48,058 nucleotides of DNA from a virus, in IMG/VR virus record IMGVR_UViG_3300037882_002668, positions 1 to 48,058 of that record. One strand, 5' to 3'. Shown piece after piece: positions 7,414-16,395 of the stretch. How positions within the stretch are numbered: the first letter of the stretch is position 1; the number at the start of each line of letters is the position of its first letter. The notes beneath the pieces are model-generated. The model was not told the DNA's origin, made no database searches, and was given only the letters and a program-made list of their open reading frames with translations. Both the position numbers and the translations under genes were made by a program.

Positions 7414-8589
7414 TTAAGCGTATGTTAGATTTCTTAAATATGGAATATTACCAAGAGTAAACTCATAGGAAACAACAGCATTACCATCAACAAATAAATT
7501 CAATACGTTAAAGAAGTTTCCATTAGTTAATACATCGGTAACAACCGACTGTACACGCCCAGAATATAAAATATCATTTTTATTTCTTCTAAGGTCAGCG
7601 CCGGAAATAAATGGTCTCACATTATAAACCAACTCTTTTATAACCAACTCAATAGTGTCTTTTACTGCTTGAGAGGAATCCAATAACCCAACTATGGTAA
7701 CATCAACCGGAATTAAATTAACAGCAATAGCGGTTACATCTGCTTGAATTGGTCTGCGACTTCCTTCATATTGCGGAACTGTTACATCCGGATCTTGCTC
7801 AATAACGTCCTCCACATCTTGCAAAATTGTTGGTGTTGGTGTTCCATATCCATCTTCGCTATCCGCTAAAGTTGCTTCTACATAAATATCAACAAAACTA
7901 GCATCTACATCTCTAACGTATGGATAAATTCTTCTTACTCCTTGGGCATCGGAAGCCCATTGCATATAATCCCCTCTTGACCCACCTTGTGGTTCAATTT
8001 GGATAGCTTTCAATATAGCCGCACGATATGCCTCAATATCTTCCCCAGCTAATGGCTGAACCAAAACCTCATCTACTGTTACTGTTTGATTAACTCCAAA
8101 TACTGGCTCCGTAATGGTCAAATTATCGTTGACATTCAAGTTATAATCAACACCCGCTCCAATAGATCGAATCTCAATAAAGTCATCTGTTCCGGTTAAA
8201 ATATATTCTGAATCTAAAATGTAAAGTTGTCCGGCGTTGAGTGCATCAACATTTGATTTGAATGTTAAATTCATTCTCAAAACTGAGTTTGCTTCTCCTG
8301 TTACGGCAACACGGAAAGAACCAATGGAATCTGGAAAAGGATTTCGGTTCAAATAAATTCTACCTTGTCGCTCTAGTGTACCTCCATTGGCCGCAGTAGT
8401 AGCAGTATCAGGAAAAACATTATCTTGAATGTCACGAAGGAATAAATACAATAGATTAAATTGAGCAGCTAGGACTAAAGACATTGCCTCATAGACCTTC
8501 TTCAAATAATCAATAGAAAGATTCAATCTACTGATAATATCTCCTGTAATATTAGTTTTTAATTCCTGTATAGTTGGTATCGGTCTCAT
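7414..8589 (-). CDS. Baseplate assembly protein J, Mu gp47-like
   Basis: 391 residues, the usual size for Mu gp47/P2 gpJ. It builds the baseplate wedge. Family features: an N-terminal helical segment, LERQGRIYLNRNPFP, a beta insertion, then AGEDIEAYRAAILKAIQIEPQGGSRGDYMQWASDAQGVRRIYPYVRD (about 184-230), the classic core of baseplate J proteins, and a C-terminal PFISGADLRRNKNDILYSGRVQSVVTDV. Its ATG overlaps the gp46-like stop codon (ATGA), indicating translational coupling. Confidence 0.9.
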   Translation of the reverse strand: MRPIPTIQELKTNITGDIISRLNLSIDYLKKVYEAMSLVLAAQFNLLYLFLRDIQDNVFPDTATTAANGGTLERQGRIYLNRNPFPDSIGSFRVAVTGEANSVLRMNLTFKSNVDALNAGQLYILDSEYILTGTDDFIEIRSIGAGVDYNLNVNDNLTITEPVFGVNQTVTVDEVLVQPLAGEDIEAYRAAILKAIQIEPQGGSRGDYMQWASDAQGVRRIYPYVRDVDASFVDIYVEATLADSEDGYGTPTPTILQDVEDVIEQDPDVTVPQYEGSRRPIQADVTAIAVNLIPVDVTIVGLLDSSQAVKDTIELVIKELVYNVRPFISGADLRRNKNDILYSGRVQSVVTDVLTNGNFFNVLNLFVDGNAVVSYEFTLGNIPYLRNLTYA

Positions 8590-9077
8590 ATAAGTACATC
8601 AATTATAACTTCGTTCTTAATATTGTCAAAGATAAGTTGTAAAACTTTATCTTGTTGATTTGTTTTCTGATTTAATGTAATAATTATTGCAGCCTTGGAA
8701 ATACCTTTGATCTGTACATCTACTGTGAAATCAACCACGCCTTTCATATAAGCCAAATCATTATTAACCGATTGAAGTATGGCTATCCTACCTTGGCTAT
8801 TTAAGGCTGTACTTCTTAAAGTTCTTTCCGTTTCTGAATTAAATTGTTTAGTTTTCTGCTGTCCCCAAGCCAAATCATTTCCCCAATAATCATATCTCAG
8901 TTCATTAGGTAGATATGCAGACTTTGTACTAGCCTCGTAGTTGCCACCAAATAAAGCTAAATAAATGTTTTGGAACAATGATTCACCCATCATTAAATCA
9001 TTCGCTAAAATGGCAAAATCGCCTCCGCTTCCTGTTTCATATAGATTGATGTCTGTTGTTGTTGTATTATCTGCCAT
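8586..9077 (-). CDS. Baseplate protein, Mu gp46-like
   Basis: 163 residues. The N-terminus DINLYETGSGGDFAILANDLMMGESLFQNIYLALFGGN, and then NELRYDYWGNDLAWGQQ, fit the phage GP46 family (wedge protein homologous to T4 gp25). The C-terminal half carries strands seen in the family (VVDFTVDVQIKGIS). It lies directly after the tape measure and is coupled to gp47-like by an ATGA overlap. In Mu, gp43-gp45 would come between tape measure and gp46; here they are about 6 kb further downstream. Confidence 0.85.
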   Translation of the reverse strand: MADNTTTTDINLYETGSGGDFAILANDLMMGESLFQNIYLALFGGNYEASTKSAYLPNELRYDYWGNDLAWGQQKTKQFNSETERTLRSTALNSQGRIAILQSVNNDLAYMKGVVDFTVDVQIKGISKAAIIITLNQKTNQQDKVLQLIFDNIKNEVIIDVLI

Positions 9078-9083
9078 AACAAT

Positions 9084-11048
9084 TTATTTTTTTGTTGAAG
9101 TAGTTTTTACTGTGATTCCTTTTGGTTTATCAGTTTCTACGCTTTCAACATTATTACCTGGATCATTCAAATTAATAGTTACTGTTCCTCCGGTTTTCTG
9201 CATCCCATCGTCATTAACAGAATACTTACTTGCTCCGGCTAAATTTTTAGGTTTGTTGCTATCAATCACCCCAGCGGTTTTTATTCGCTCTGGAAGATTA
9301 GTATTAATCATTTTGGCAAAATCTGTTTTTGGCATAGATGCAAAATTAGCTTTAATTCTATCCATATTTGCCTTGGATGCAACCGCTTGGTTTTCTTTTC
9401 TTTTAGATATATTACCTAAAATACCTCCAACAGATTTTCCATCAAATTTTGATTTAAAACCCGGTTGTTCTACTGCCAATTGATTACGCTGTTTCTGTAA
9501 TTCTGATTTTTGTATAGCGGTGGAATTTTTCCACGCCATATTGCTTTTATCCAATCCAGCTAGTTGTTTGCTCACATAATCATCGGTACTACTGCTTGTG
9601 GAAGATAAAACGTATGCTAATCCACCTAAAGCAGCCACAACTAAAAGAACGGGCCAGTAAGCAGCCAACAATCCAGCCGCTACCGCTCCTAAACTCGCAG
9701 CCAAAGTTGCTTGTCCTGATGCAGCCAAATAGGTAGCAACAGTACATAACTCCGTTACCGTAGTATATGCTCCTTGTACAAAAGTAATAAACTGAATTGT
9801 TTTTCCGAGACCAAAAAATATCATTCCTACTAACTTGGCCGCCACACCCAATGACAATAAAATTCCGGTAGCGTAAAGAAGTGTTCTTGAAAGCCATTCA
9901 TTATTTTCGGACCAGGTTGTTATACCTTGTATGATTGGTATTACTTTCTCTACAAGAGAATTAAGTGCCGGAAGAACTGCATCACCTACCTTAATAGCTA
10001 AATCAACCAAATTATTTTTCAATAGTTGGAATCTAGCGGCGGTAGCAGCAGTTTGTTTCTTGAAGGATGCTGATAGGGTATCATTTCCGGATTCCATATC
10101 ATTATATATTTCTTGGAAATTCTTTCTTAGCGGCCCAAGTAAAGACAAGAGAGCATTTAAACCTTCTTTTCTACCTAAAGCTGCTGGAAGATTTGCTCCG
10201 GTTTTTTCAGCCATTTTTTGAACTAAGTCCAATGTTTTGATAAGACCTCCATTTTTCTTGATAAAGGTAGGAATGTCTTTTGCACCCAATCTATTCAAAA
10301 TTTTGGACATCGTTTTGTTTGGCTTAATAAGCGCAATGGTAGCTGATGCAACTTGTGTTTGCGCCCTAGATGCTGACATACCAGTTGTGGTCAAAGATGC
10401 TGTGGCCGCAAGAAATTCTGATAATTCAATATTGGAGTTTTTAATTAAAGCAGAACTATTACCAAAAGATTCAGCCAAACCTTCTACGGTAGTTTTACCA
10501 TACTTGACAGCCTTGAACACTTTATTGGCAATTTCTTCTGATTTGGAAGCATCTATATTAAATGAATTAATGGAAGAAGTCAGAATGTCCACCCCTTCCG
10601 CAGTTGTTCCCAAACCAGCGACCGCTAATCGTCCGGATGCTTTCAGTACAGTCATAGAATGCTGGGCATCAATACCCGCAGAAACTACATCATATAAACC
10701 AGATGTTAACTCATCAAGAGGTTTCGGAATTATTTTAGATAATTTGAGTACATCATCTCCCATCCGTTTCATCATCTCAGGAGTACTGTCTATTGTGGTG
10801 CTGACCGTTGCCATAGCTTTCTCAAACTTTACCGCTTGATCTACGGCAATTCCGATTCCAACACCCATAATTGCGCCTGATGTCAAAAGAGATGATCCGG
10901 CATCATTGAATTTTTTAGAAGTACGCATAGCCGCTGCTCCGGCCGCTTGACCAAACATAGTTGTTTTTCGTGTCATTTTATCGACAACGTTACTAAACCT
11001 ATCTATCGCAGTAAAGATAGTTGGTACTCTCATTGTAGCTACTCCCAT
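9084..11048 (-). CDS. Tail tape measure protein
   Basis: 654 residues, short for a myovirus tape measure and implying a fairly short tail. The TP901-type core is clear at about 65-330: KFEKAMATVSTTIDSTPEMM, LSKIIPKPLDELTSGLYDVVSAGID, LTSSINSFNIDASKSEEIANK, GLAESFGNSSALI, TTTGMSASRAQTQVASATIALI. Hydrophobic segments at roughly 390-480 could insert in membrane during DNA entry. The C-terminus is Lys-rich and disordered. A terminator sits between the chaperone gene and this one, so its level may be set separately. The start MGVATMRVP is the first ATG after that terminator. Confidence 0.9.
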   Translation of the reverse strand: MGVATMRVPTIFTAIDRFSNVVDKMTRKTTMFGQAAGAAAMRTSKKFNDAGSSLLTSGAIMGVGIGIAVDQAVKFEKAMATVSTTIDSTPEMMKRMGDDVLKLSKIIPKPLDELTSGLYDVVSAGIDAQHSMTVLKASGRLAVAGLGTTAEGVDILTSSINSFNIDASKSEEIANKVFKAVKYGKTTVEGLAESFGNSSALIKNSNIELSEFLAATASLTTTGMSASRAQTQVASATIALIKPNKTMSKILNRLGAKDIPTFIKKNGGLIKTLDLVQKMAEKTGANLPAALGRKEGLNALLSLLGPLRKNFQEIYNDMESGNDTLSASFKKQTAATAARFQLLKNNLVDLAIKVGDAVLPALNSLVEKVIPIIQGITTWSENNEWLSRTLLYATGILLSLGVAAKLVGMIFFGLGKTIQFITFVQGAYTTVTELCTVATYLAASGQATLAASLGAVAAGLLAAYWPVLLVVAALGGLAYVLSSTSSSTDDYVSKQLAGLDKSNMAWKNSTAIQKSELQKQRNQLAVEQPGFKSKFDGKSVGGILGNISKRKENQAVASKANMDRIKANFASMPKTDFAKMINTNLPERIKTAGVIDSNKPKNLAGASKYSVNDDGMQKTGGTVTINLNDPGNNVESVETDKPKGITVKTTSTKK

Positions 11049-11063
11049 GCTGTGTTTTGTTTT

Positions 11064-11100
11064 AAAAAAACCTCAATCGCCATTACAACTATTGAGGTTT
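11064..11100 (-). terminator. Terminator between tail chaperone and tape measure
   Basis: Minus-strand hairpin AAACCTCAAT...ATTGAGGTTT (10-bp perfect stem, 13-base loop) with a following U run. It would lower tape measure expression relative to tube and sheath. Confidence 0.85.
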
Positions 11101-11105
11101 CAAAT

Positions 11106-11683
11106 TTAACTTGTGGGTTTGATTTTTGAAATTCTTACGCATTCGTCATACCAATACATTATACCTTTCCAATCAAAATCGTCACAATACATTTTTTCAA
11201 TTGTTTTAGGTGTCCAACTATATTGATAAACTATGCTTTTGATGGCATCATCTATCTCAACTGTCCACCTTACGAAAAAACAGTTGAAATCTGACTGATT
11301 ATATCGTAGTCATACGGTTCAAATTTATCAAGAGTACCCGGCGTTTTATCAATGATGAAAGCCGTGATGTTCAATTGAAACTGTAAAACTTCTTTTTTCA
11401 AATCCAATCCTTTTCCTAACCCGGCTAATTGAGATGGTTTGATTCTAGTTCTGAAATTTATTTCAGAAATTGCAATTTCATTTTTGTCATCCTTGATAGG
11501 ATATTTTAAGGTAAATACCGGAACATTATCTTCTTTAAAAACAACCAAACCATCCATAATTCCATCAAGGACATCAGGATATAGTTCTTCTAAATTTGAT
11601 CTTAATACGGGTTTTTTACTGAACTTGTTAACGAAGGCTTCTAACTCATTAAGAGCCACCTCTTTTTCGACTTTACTTTCCAT
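11106..11683 (-). CDS. Tail assembly chaperone, long form made by -1 frameshift
   Basis: The zero frame (11270-11683) makes a 137-residue chaperone: acidic and helical, ending IISQISTVFS. In the -1 frame an open stretch continues to the stop at 11106-11108. It encodes about 55 more residues beginning at or just after the T6 run (plus-strand A6 at 11275-11280): FVRWTVEIDDAIKSIVYQYS, then WTPKTIEKMYC and a Trp/Asp-rich end. Position between tube and tape measure plus this overlap is the conserved arrangement of G/GT-type tail chaperones, which guide tube assembly on the tape measure. The slip site is not a canonical heptamer; the T-run next to a UCG-UAA context is the candidate. Confidence 0.75.
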
Positions 11684-11706
11684 TTTTTGTTTTGTTTTTT
11701 AATATT

Positions 11707-11740
11707 AAAAGTAGGGTATCGCAACCCACGATACCCTTTT
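11707..11740 (-). terminator. Hairpin/terminator between tail tube and chaperone genes
   Basis: GGGTATCG...CGATACCC, a perfect 8-bp stem with a 7-base loop, followed by UAC and a short U run on the minus strand. It probably acts as a partial terminator or mRNA-stabilising hairpin after the highly expressed tube gene. Confidence 0.75.
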
Positions 11741-11743
11741 AGA

Positions 11744-12151
11744 TTAGATTTTTTGGAGTTCTCCGTTTCCAGAAACTTTTAACGGAATAGTACCGTTATT
11801 GGTGTCTGTTGAAATCTCACCGACTGGACATCCTTGACCAATATAAATTGCTCCTGAGATCAATTCAAACTGCCACGAACCTAGTACCGGAGATGCAGAC
11901 ATAATGTTCAATGCATTGAACTCTGCGTTGGAAATAGTATCACAAGCAATTGGACATTCAACCAACCATCTTTCACGGTTTAGTTGTCTCATCATCTGAC
12001 CGTTTGAGGTGATTTGGTTTTTATCATCGTTACCTCTGATTCCACCTGGATCTAAAGTTCCACTTTCATTGGATTTAGGAGAAAATCTGTAAGTTGTTCC
12101 TAAATGGGTTACTACTATATTAAGTACATCCCCGAAAACAAAATTTGCCAT
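11744..12151 (-). CDS. Tail tube protein (contractile tail)
   Basis: 135 residues, close to the 118-145 usual for Mu gp40-like tube proteins. Predicted mostly beta. The segment YRFSPKSNESGTLDPGGIRGNDDKNQITSNGQ is the flexible loop region, and a strand-rich C-terminus (GTIPLKVSGNGELQKI) follows. The position directly after the sheath and before the chaperone is diagnostic. A hairpin follows immediately. Confidence 0.75.
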   Translation of the reverse strand: MANFVFGDVLNIVVTHLGTTYRFSPKSNESGTLDPGGIRGNDDKNQITSNGQMMRQLNRERWLVECPIACDTISNAEFNALNIMSASPVLGSWQFELISGAIYIGQGCPVGEISTDTNNGTIPLKVSGNGELQKI

Positions 12152-12171
12152 ATCGTTTTATGTTTTATAAA

Positions 12172-13692
12172 TTAAAATCCCGCTCTCGCAGTTGTACTTG
12201 AAATTCTAACCGTTCCGGTAGTTTTATAATCAAACACCGTGTCAAATCTGTTTGGATTTGTAGTGCTAATTTGTACATTCAAACTGTCTTTTGAAAACTG
12301 AGGATCATTGATTAATGCTTCTTCCGCTTTTTCATCAAACAAATTATGAATGATAGCTTTCCACTCTTTAGGTTTAACACAGTTTTCAACAGTCACAATC
12401 TGACCATCCGAAACTAATGTTTTGTCTTTCAAATAGAGTTTTTCCAAAGTGGTATAAGAATCCTTTACGTTGAAATGAATGTTCAATGTTCTTGGATATT
12501 GATATGCCAATGGCACTTCTCCCGCTGGATGGTAAGTAGTAACTAAATCTTGGATTTGATATGCACCATTTACCAAGGTAACAGTAGAACAACCTTTTTT
12601 AACCAAGAAATCTCGGTTATTGTAGTCTTTCATATCGCCAATTTCTTCATCTGCCGGAACAGGCATATCAGGATATGATAAACCACTTACATCAATATTT
12701 GGAGTGTTTTGATACACAACAGATGCTAAAGCAATTGCATTGGCCGCAGCCTCAAAAGGGAATGCTTTTGAATTTGGAGCAACACATAAAACATTTGTTA
12801 CTTGAGAAATTCTATCGGAATCATTTGTGATAGCCGCTAAAGCGTCTTTGTCAGACAATGTACTTCCGGCATAAGCAATGAATGGTTTGAAAATAAGACC
12901 TGAATACCTTCCGGTTGGAGCGGTATCATTTGGAAGTCCATTAAACTGCTCTAAAGCAGCAAATTGAGGCACACCATAAGTATTTAATACATCTGTGTAC
13001 CAAGTATCTCCAAATTGAGCAAAGGTATCAGCTAAATCAACTGAACCCGCTCCATCAGTAGATGTAGATTCAGCATAAGTAACTCCAACGGAGTTATTAC
13101 CTGAATCAATAGTCATGTGGAAATCAGCACTTGTAGTTCCTTTCCATTTTGTTGTAGCTGTACAAACTGCTAAAGCACTTGTAGCTGTACAAGGCGCACC
13201 TAAAACTCCACTAATAGCAGAGGCAATTTTAGCAGCAATAACAGTTGGCGTGTCTCCTTCAACTACATCAAAAGAATAAGATTGGAAATCAATAGAAGTT
13301 CTTCCATTGATAACAACCGTATGTGTAGCATTTCCGGTGGCGGTTCCAGTTACAGTCCAAGCTCTAACAGTAGCAGTAGCATCTTCTGCTGTAAGTTGTG
13401 GGAAAACAATGGTCGGAATTCCTCCAACACCGTCTCCATTCTGAGGTCTCAAAATACTAACCGCTCTATGGATAGGAGAACCATTTCCAAATAGTTCAGC
13501 GGCCTCAGCTGCACTTGTGACCTCAACTTTAGCTGGTGTCAAACCAGCTTGATTAGCCGTATTCGCCTCTCCAAAGATAGCGATAATATGAGGTAGGTTT
13601 TGTGTTTCGGTACTAAAACGACCTCTTTTAATATTGTAGCCGGATGTTCTCGAAATTCTATCTTCTCCAATAGCCGTAGATAATGTCCCCAT
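12172..13692 (-). CDS. Tail sheath protein
   Basis: 506 residues. This is the contractile sheath subunit and shows the phage is a myovirus. The start and end follow the family: TSGYNIKRGRFSTETQNLPHIIAIFGEAN near the N-terminus, and a C-terminal domain with EEIGDMKDYNNRDFLVKKGCSTVTLVNGAYQIQDLVTTY and a last strand NRFDTVFDYKTTGTVRISSTTARAGF. Between about 110 and 225 there is an extra Thr/Ala/Gly-rich beta domain (TVTGTATGNATHTVVINGRT ... TTSADFHMTIDSG), probably a surface insertion. It is followed by the tube, as always. Confidence 0.9.
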   Translation of the reverse strand: MGTLSTAIGEDRISRTSGYNIKRGRFSTETQNLPHIIAIFGEANTANQAGLTPAKVEVTSAAEAAELFGNGSPIHRAVSILRPQNGDGVGGIPTIVFPQLTAEDATATVRAWTVTGTATGNATHTVVINGRTSIDFQSYSFDVVEGDTPTVIAAKIASAISGVLGAPCTATSALAVCTATTKWKGTTSADFHMTIDSGNNSVGVTYAESTSTDGAGSVDLADTFAQFGDTWYTDVLNTYGVPQFAALEQFNGLPNDTAPTGRYSGLIFKPFIAYAGSTLSDKDALAAITNDSDRISQVTNVLCVAPNSKAFPFEAAANAIALASVVYQNTPNIDVSGLSYPDMPVPADEEIGDMKDYNNRDFLVKKGCSTVTLVNGAYQIQDLVTTYHPAGEVPLAYQYPRTLNIHFNVKDSYTTLEKLYLKDKTLVSDGQIVTVENCVKPKEWKAIIHNLFDEKAEEALINDPQFSKDSLNVQISTTNPNRFDTVFDYKTTGTVRISSTTARAGF

Positions 13693-13704
13693 GATATTGT
13701 CTTT

Positions 13705-14328
13705 TTAAGTATTATTAAATGTAAATTGTAATCCTTGTGTTGTGTTCTCAAGATGAATTTGGGTGTCATTTCCTAATAACGGAATGCCTTGCCAAAGATC
13801 TGTTCTTTCTTGAATTCTAACCATAAACATTATCCTTGCAAAACGGATATATGCCCAATCATAGTTACTGTGATTTCCAAAATTTGAATAGTCAGTATCA
13901 AGAGTAATTTTTTTAATGTATTTTCCTCCGATTAATCCTGGTGGTAATCCTAATGTTGGCATTTTTCCTGAACTTAAAATATACCGAATAAGTCCAAGAT
14001 ATTTATACAACTTTTTTTGCATTACAACACTCGCAAAATCATCGTCCTCCGATCCACCAGATATAAAGAGATCAATAAAAAACATCTCAAATCCTTGATA
14101 ATCGCTTTGGGTATTTCCTTCTGGAATACTCTCACGATATGCAACCGTAACCATGACATCTTCCTCTTTCGTAAACGGTTCAATACGCTCTAAAAAAACC
14201 TTACAAGTTTCAGTTAAATTTTGGAGTGATTGTTGATTTGCAATTTCCTCCGTTATAATTTCACATATTCTGTGTGCAACAATTTCAAAACCCTGTGTAG
14301 GGATTATTTCTTGAAGTATAGCAGCCAT
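13705..14328 (-). CDS. Putative tail terminator / neck protein
   Basis: 207 residues, no recognised motif beyond size, fold pattern and position. The alpha/beta order (helix ILQEIIPTQGFEIVAHRICEIITEEIANQ; strands DVMVTVAYRESIPE, FEMFFIDLFISG; C-terminal strand FARIMFMVRIQERT) fits tail terminator proteins that cap the tube. It lies between a connector-like gene and the sheath, exactly where the terminator is found in Mu-like myoviruses. Its ATG overlaps the stop of the upstream gene (TAATG). Confidence 0.6.
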   Translation of the reverse strand: MAAILQEIIPTQGFEIVAHRICEIITEEIANQQSLQNLTETCKVFLERIEPFTKEEDVMVTVAYRESIPEGNTQSDYQGFEMFFIDLFISGGSEDDDFASVVMQKKLYKYLGLIRYILSSGKMPTLGLPPGLIGGKYIKKITLDTDYSNFGNHSNYDWAYIRFARIMFMVRIQERTDLWQGIPLLGNDTQIHLENTTQGLQFTFNNT

Positions 14329-14717
14329 TATTCAGTTTTTTTATGATTTCCTAATACGAGGTAAAGTAATCCTAAATTATCATCTGGAAGATTTTCTCTC
14401 ACTCGATAATTTCTGACTTCTCCGGTACTATCTTTAAAAGAAACTTGATGTTGAAGCATAGAAACTTCTTTTTTCGCATTCCTATAAGGATAATTGGCCG
14501 CAATTAGCAAATCTTCATCAATAGTTATATGAGCGTTAGACGTATTTACTTGATTTCCATCGGAATCAAAAGACCAGGCGATTTTGGCGGCCCATCCGGT
14601 AACATTAACAGAGTGAGAGTTATTTTCTGTTGACAATTTAATGTCAACTTGATAACCACCCGTGGTTACAAATTGCTTTGCATCTCTCTTAATAATATCG
14701 AATAGGTCTCCATTCAT
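14328..14717 (-). CDS. Putative head-tail joining / stopper protein
   Basis: 129 residues. Small and strand-rich: ITIDEDLLIAANYPYRNAKKEVSMLQHQVSFKDSTGEVRNYRVRENLPDD. It is placed between the capsid genes and the tail terminator candidate, where stopper (lambda gpFII-like) proteins sit. In this family the C-terminal strands contact the tail; here a basic tail (LGNHKKTE) follows. Assignment is mainly positional. Confidence 0.5.
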   Translation of the reverse strand: MNGDLFDIIKRDAKQFVTTGGYQVDIKLSTENNSHSVNVTGWAAKIAWSFDSDGNQVNTSNAHITIDEDLLIAANYPYRNAKKEVSMLQHQVSFKDSTGEVRNYRVRENLPDDNLGLLYLVLGNHKKTE

Positions 14718-14744
14718 CGTTATATTTTAATTCTTTTCTGATGG

Positions 14745-15305
14745 TTATACAATATTACCATCTTCGTCAAATGATACACCACCTTCAACTAATTGTGCTT
14801 TTAAATCAGCAATTTTAGTTCCAGCGGTTGCCAAATCTTTTGCTTTTGCATCTTTCGGCAAATCGGCTTTTTCCTTAACGGCAGTTAAGTAATCGGCTTT
14901 CAATTGATCCAATTCAGGGTTCAATTGACCATCATCAACGGTTTCAAAAATTTTCACAAGCTCAGTAACATCTTCTCCTAAAACTCCCAACTTTTCAATT
15001 GGTGATTTTAAGGCATCCGTTACTGTTCCTCGATCTTCTTCTGAGGTTTCAGGTGTCAAGGCATCAAACGCTTCTTTTGCAGAATCATAAGCAACTTTTG
15101 CTTCTGTTAATTCCGCATCTGCGGTTGTTTCAGTTTGAGCCGGAGCAGAGGCTTTTTTATCCTCTGTCACCAACTCAATGAATCCATCTTTTACCAAATC
15201 AACAGGAGAACTGTTTAATTGACTATCATCAACGGTTTCATTATATTTTGCGATTTTATTATCCTTGATAGTCATCGCAATTACTAATACTCTATACTTT
15301 GCCAT
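14745..15305 (-). CDS. Acidic head protein of unknown function, after the capsid gene
   Basis: 186 residues, rich in Glu, Asp, Lys and Ala; mostly helical coiled coil in the middle (ELTEAKVAYDSAKEAFDALTPE, LDQLKADYLTAVKEKADLPKD). A motif occurs twice, NETVDDSQLNSSPVDLVKDG near residue 22 and FETVDDGQLNPELDQLKADY near residue 120, indicating internal duplication. Possibilities are an FI-like packaging accessory protein or a head fibre. Nothing shows enzymatic activity. Confidence 0.55.
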   Translation of the reverse strand: MAKYRVLVIAMTIKDNKIAKYNETVDDSQLNSSPVDLVKDGFIELVTEDKKASAPAQTETTADAELTEAKVAYDSAKEAFDALTPETSEEDRGTVTDALKSPIEKLGVLGEDVTELVKIFETVDDGQLNPELDQLKADYLTAVKEKADLPKDAKAKDLATAGTKIADLKAQLVEGGVSFDEDGNIV

Positions 15306-15317
15306 AATTGATACAGA

Positions 15318-16394
15318 TTAAAGTACTTTCATTGAGAATATTTTATCAATGGTAAATGGAACTACCAATGGAGCAGATGTCAATTCTAAAGTACTTGACA
15401 ACGTTTTCTTATCGCTATAAGCACGTAATAAATACTGTGCTTCTACGATTCCAGGCATATCAACCTCAACACCAGCAATGTTGTTAGAGTTTAATGTTGG
15501 TAATCCTCCAAAGACTGTTTTTCCTTTGAAATCATCCGGCAACATAACCACGGTATCATTAGCTAAATAGTACTGTGTAGCACCATTTTTGTCGGTGTAT
15601 TTTTCGTTGTAAGTCCAAATGTAAACCACAAAATCACCCGCTGCTACTTTACCTTGTAAAGCAAAACCTGATGCACCATCAAACTGTGGCATTGTGATAT
15701 TAATTCTTTGAACTTGCTCAACAACATTCGTTGCTTGGTCTTTCACTTGGGCGCATTTCATAAATGCTTCAAAAGCATCACCACGCATAATCACATTAAC
15801 TTGTGAACCGCTTGAGTTTCCAATGTTTCTCAAGAAGGTAAACCCGGCTCTTAAATCATCGATTGGCGTAGCGGTAGCTGATGTACTCCAAGGAATAGTT
15901 GAAACCACCATAGAATCCGCTCTCCTTCTGTAATCAATATTGTCTCCATTTTTAAGGGAAACAATACCCGTTTGAAGTACATCGGCTTGTTGTTTACGAA
16001 TCGCACGAACAATTTTGTCCCTGTTCTTAGTAACGGCTTTCAATGCGTTTGTAGCAATCACCTTGTTCACTTGAGCATTTTCCATTCCAACACCTAATGC
16101 AATGGTATTCATATACACCTGGTCTCTTTGGAAGTCATAATCTTCCTTGTGGAATGGTGGAATGTATTTGTGTTCAGAAATTTTTGAAGATTTGTTTTTG
16201 TTTCCTTCTGTGAAACGAACTACATCCTCAGAAATAGAATCAGTTCCTCTTTGAACCTCAACATCTACTTCAAGTGTTGGAGTTGTTTCTTCGGGAAACC
16301 ATCCGGCAAATCCAGAACGAACTTCAATCATTTCTTCAAAACGACCTACGATTTTTTTCGTAAGTGCGTTACTGTGTTCTTGTGGAGTTATCAT
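15318..16394 (-). CDS. Major capsid protein, lambda gpE-like
   Basis: 358 residues, close to lambda gpE (341). Characteristic stretches: DVEVQRGTDSISEDVVRFTEGNK, HKYIPPFHKEDYDFQRDQVY (about 76-95), a helix with MENAQVNKVIATNALKAVTKNRDKIVRAIRKQQADVL, and the C-terminal VEVDMPGIVEAQYLLRAYSDKKTLSSTLELTSAPLVV. This is the HK97-fold shell subunit. It follows the decoration protein by one base (stop at 16396, start at 16394), which suggests strong coupling and joint high expression. No Shine-Dalgarno is present before its ATG, which is usual in this host group. Confidence 0.92.
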   Translation of the reverse strand: MITPQEHSNALTKKIVGRFEEMIEVRSGFAGWFPEETTPTLEVDVEVQRGTDSISEDVVRFTEGNKNKSSKISEHKYIPPFHKEDYDFQRDQVYMNTIALGVGMENAQVNKVIATNALKAVTKNRDKIVRAIRKQQADVLQTGIVSLKNGDNIDYRRRADSMVVSTIPWSTSATATPIDDLRAGFTFLRNIGNSSGSQVNVIMRGDAFEAFMKCAQVKDQATNVVEQVQRINITMPQFDGASGFALQGKVAAGDFVVYIWTYNEKYTDKNGATQYYLANDTVVMLPDDFKGKTVFGGLPTLNSNNIAGVEVDMPGIVEAQYLLRAYSDKKTLSSTLELTSAPLVVPFTIDKIFSMKVL

Positions 16395-16395
16395 A

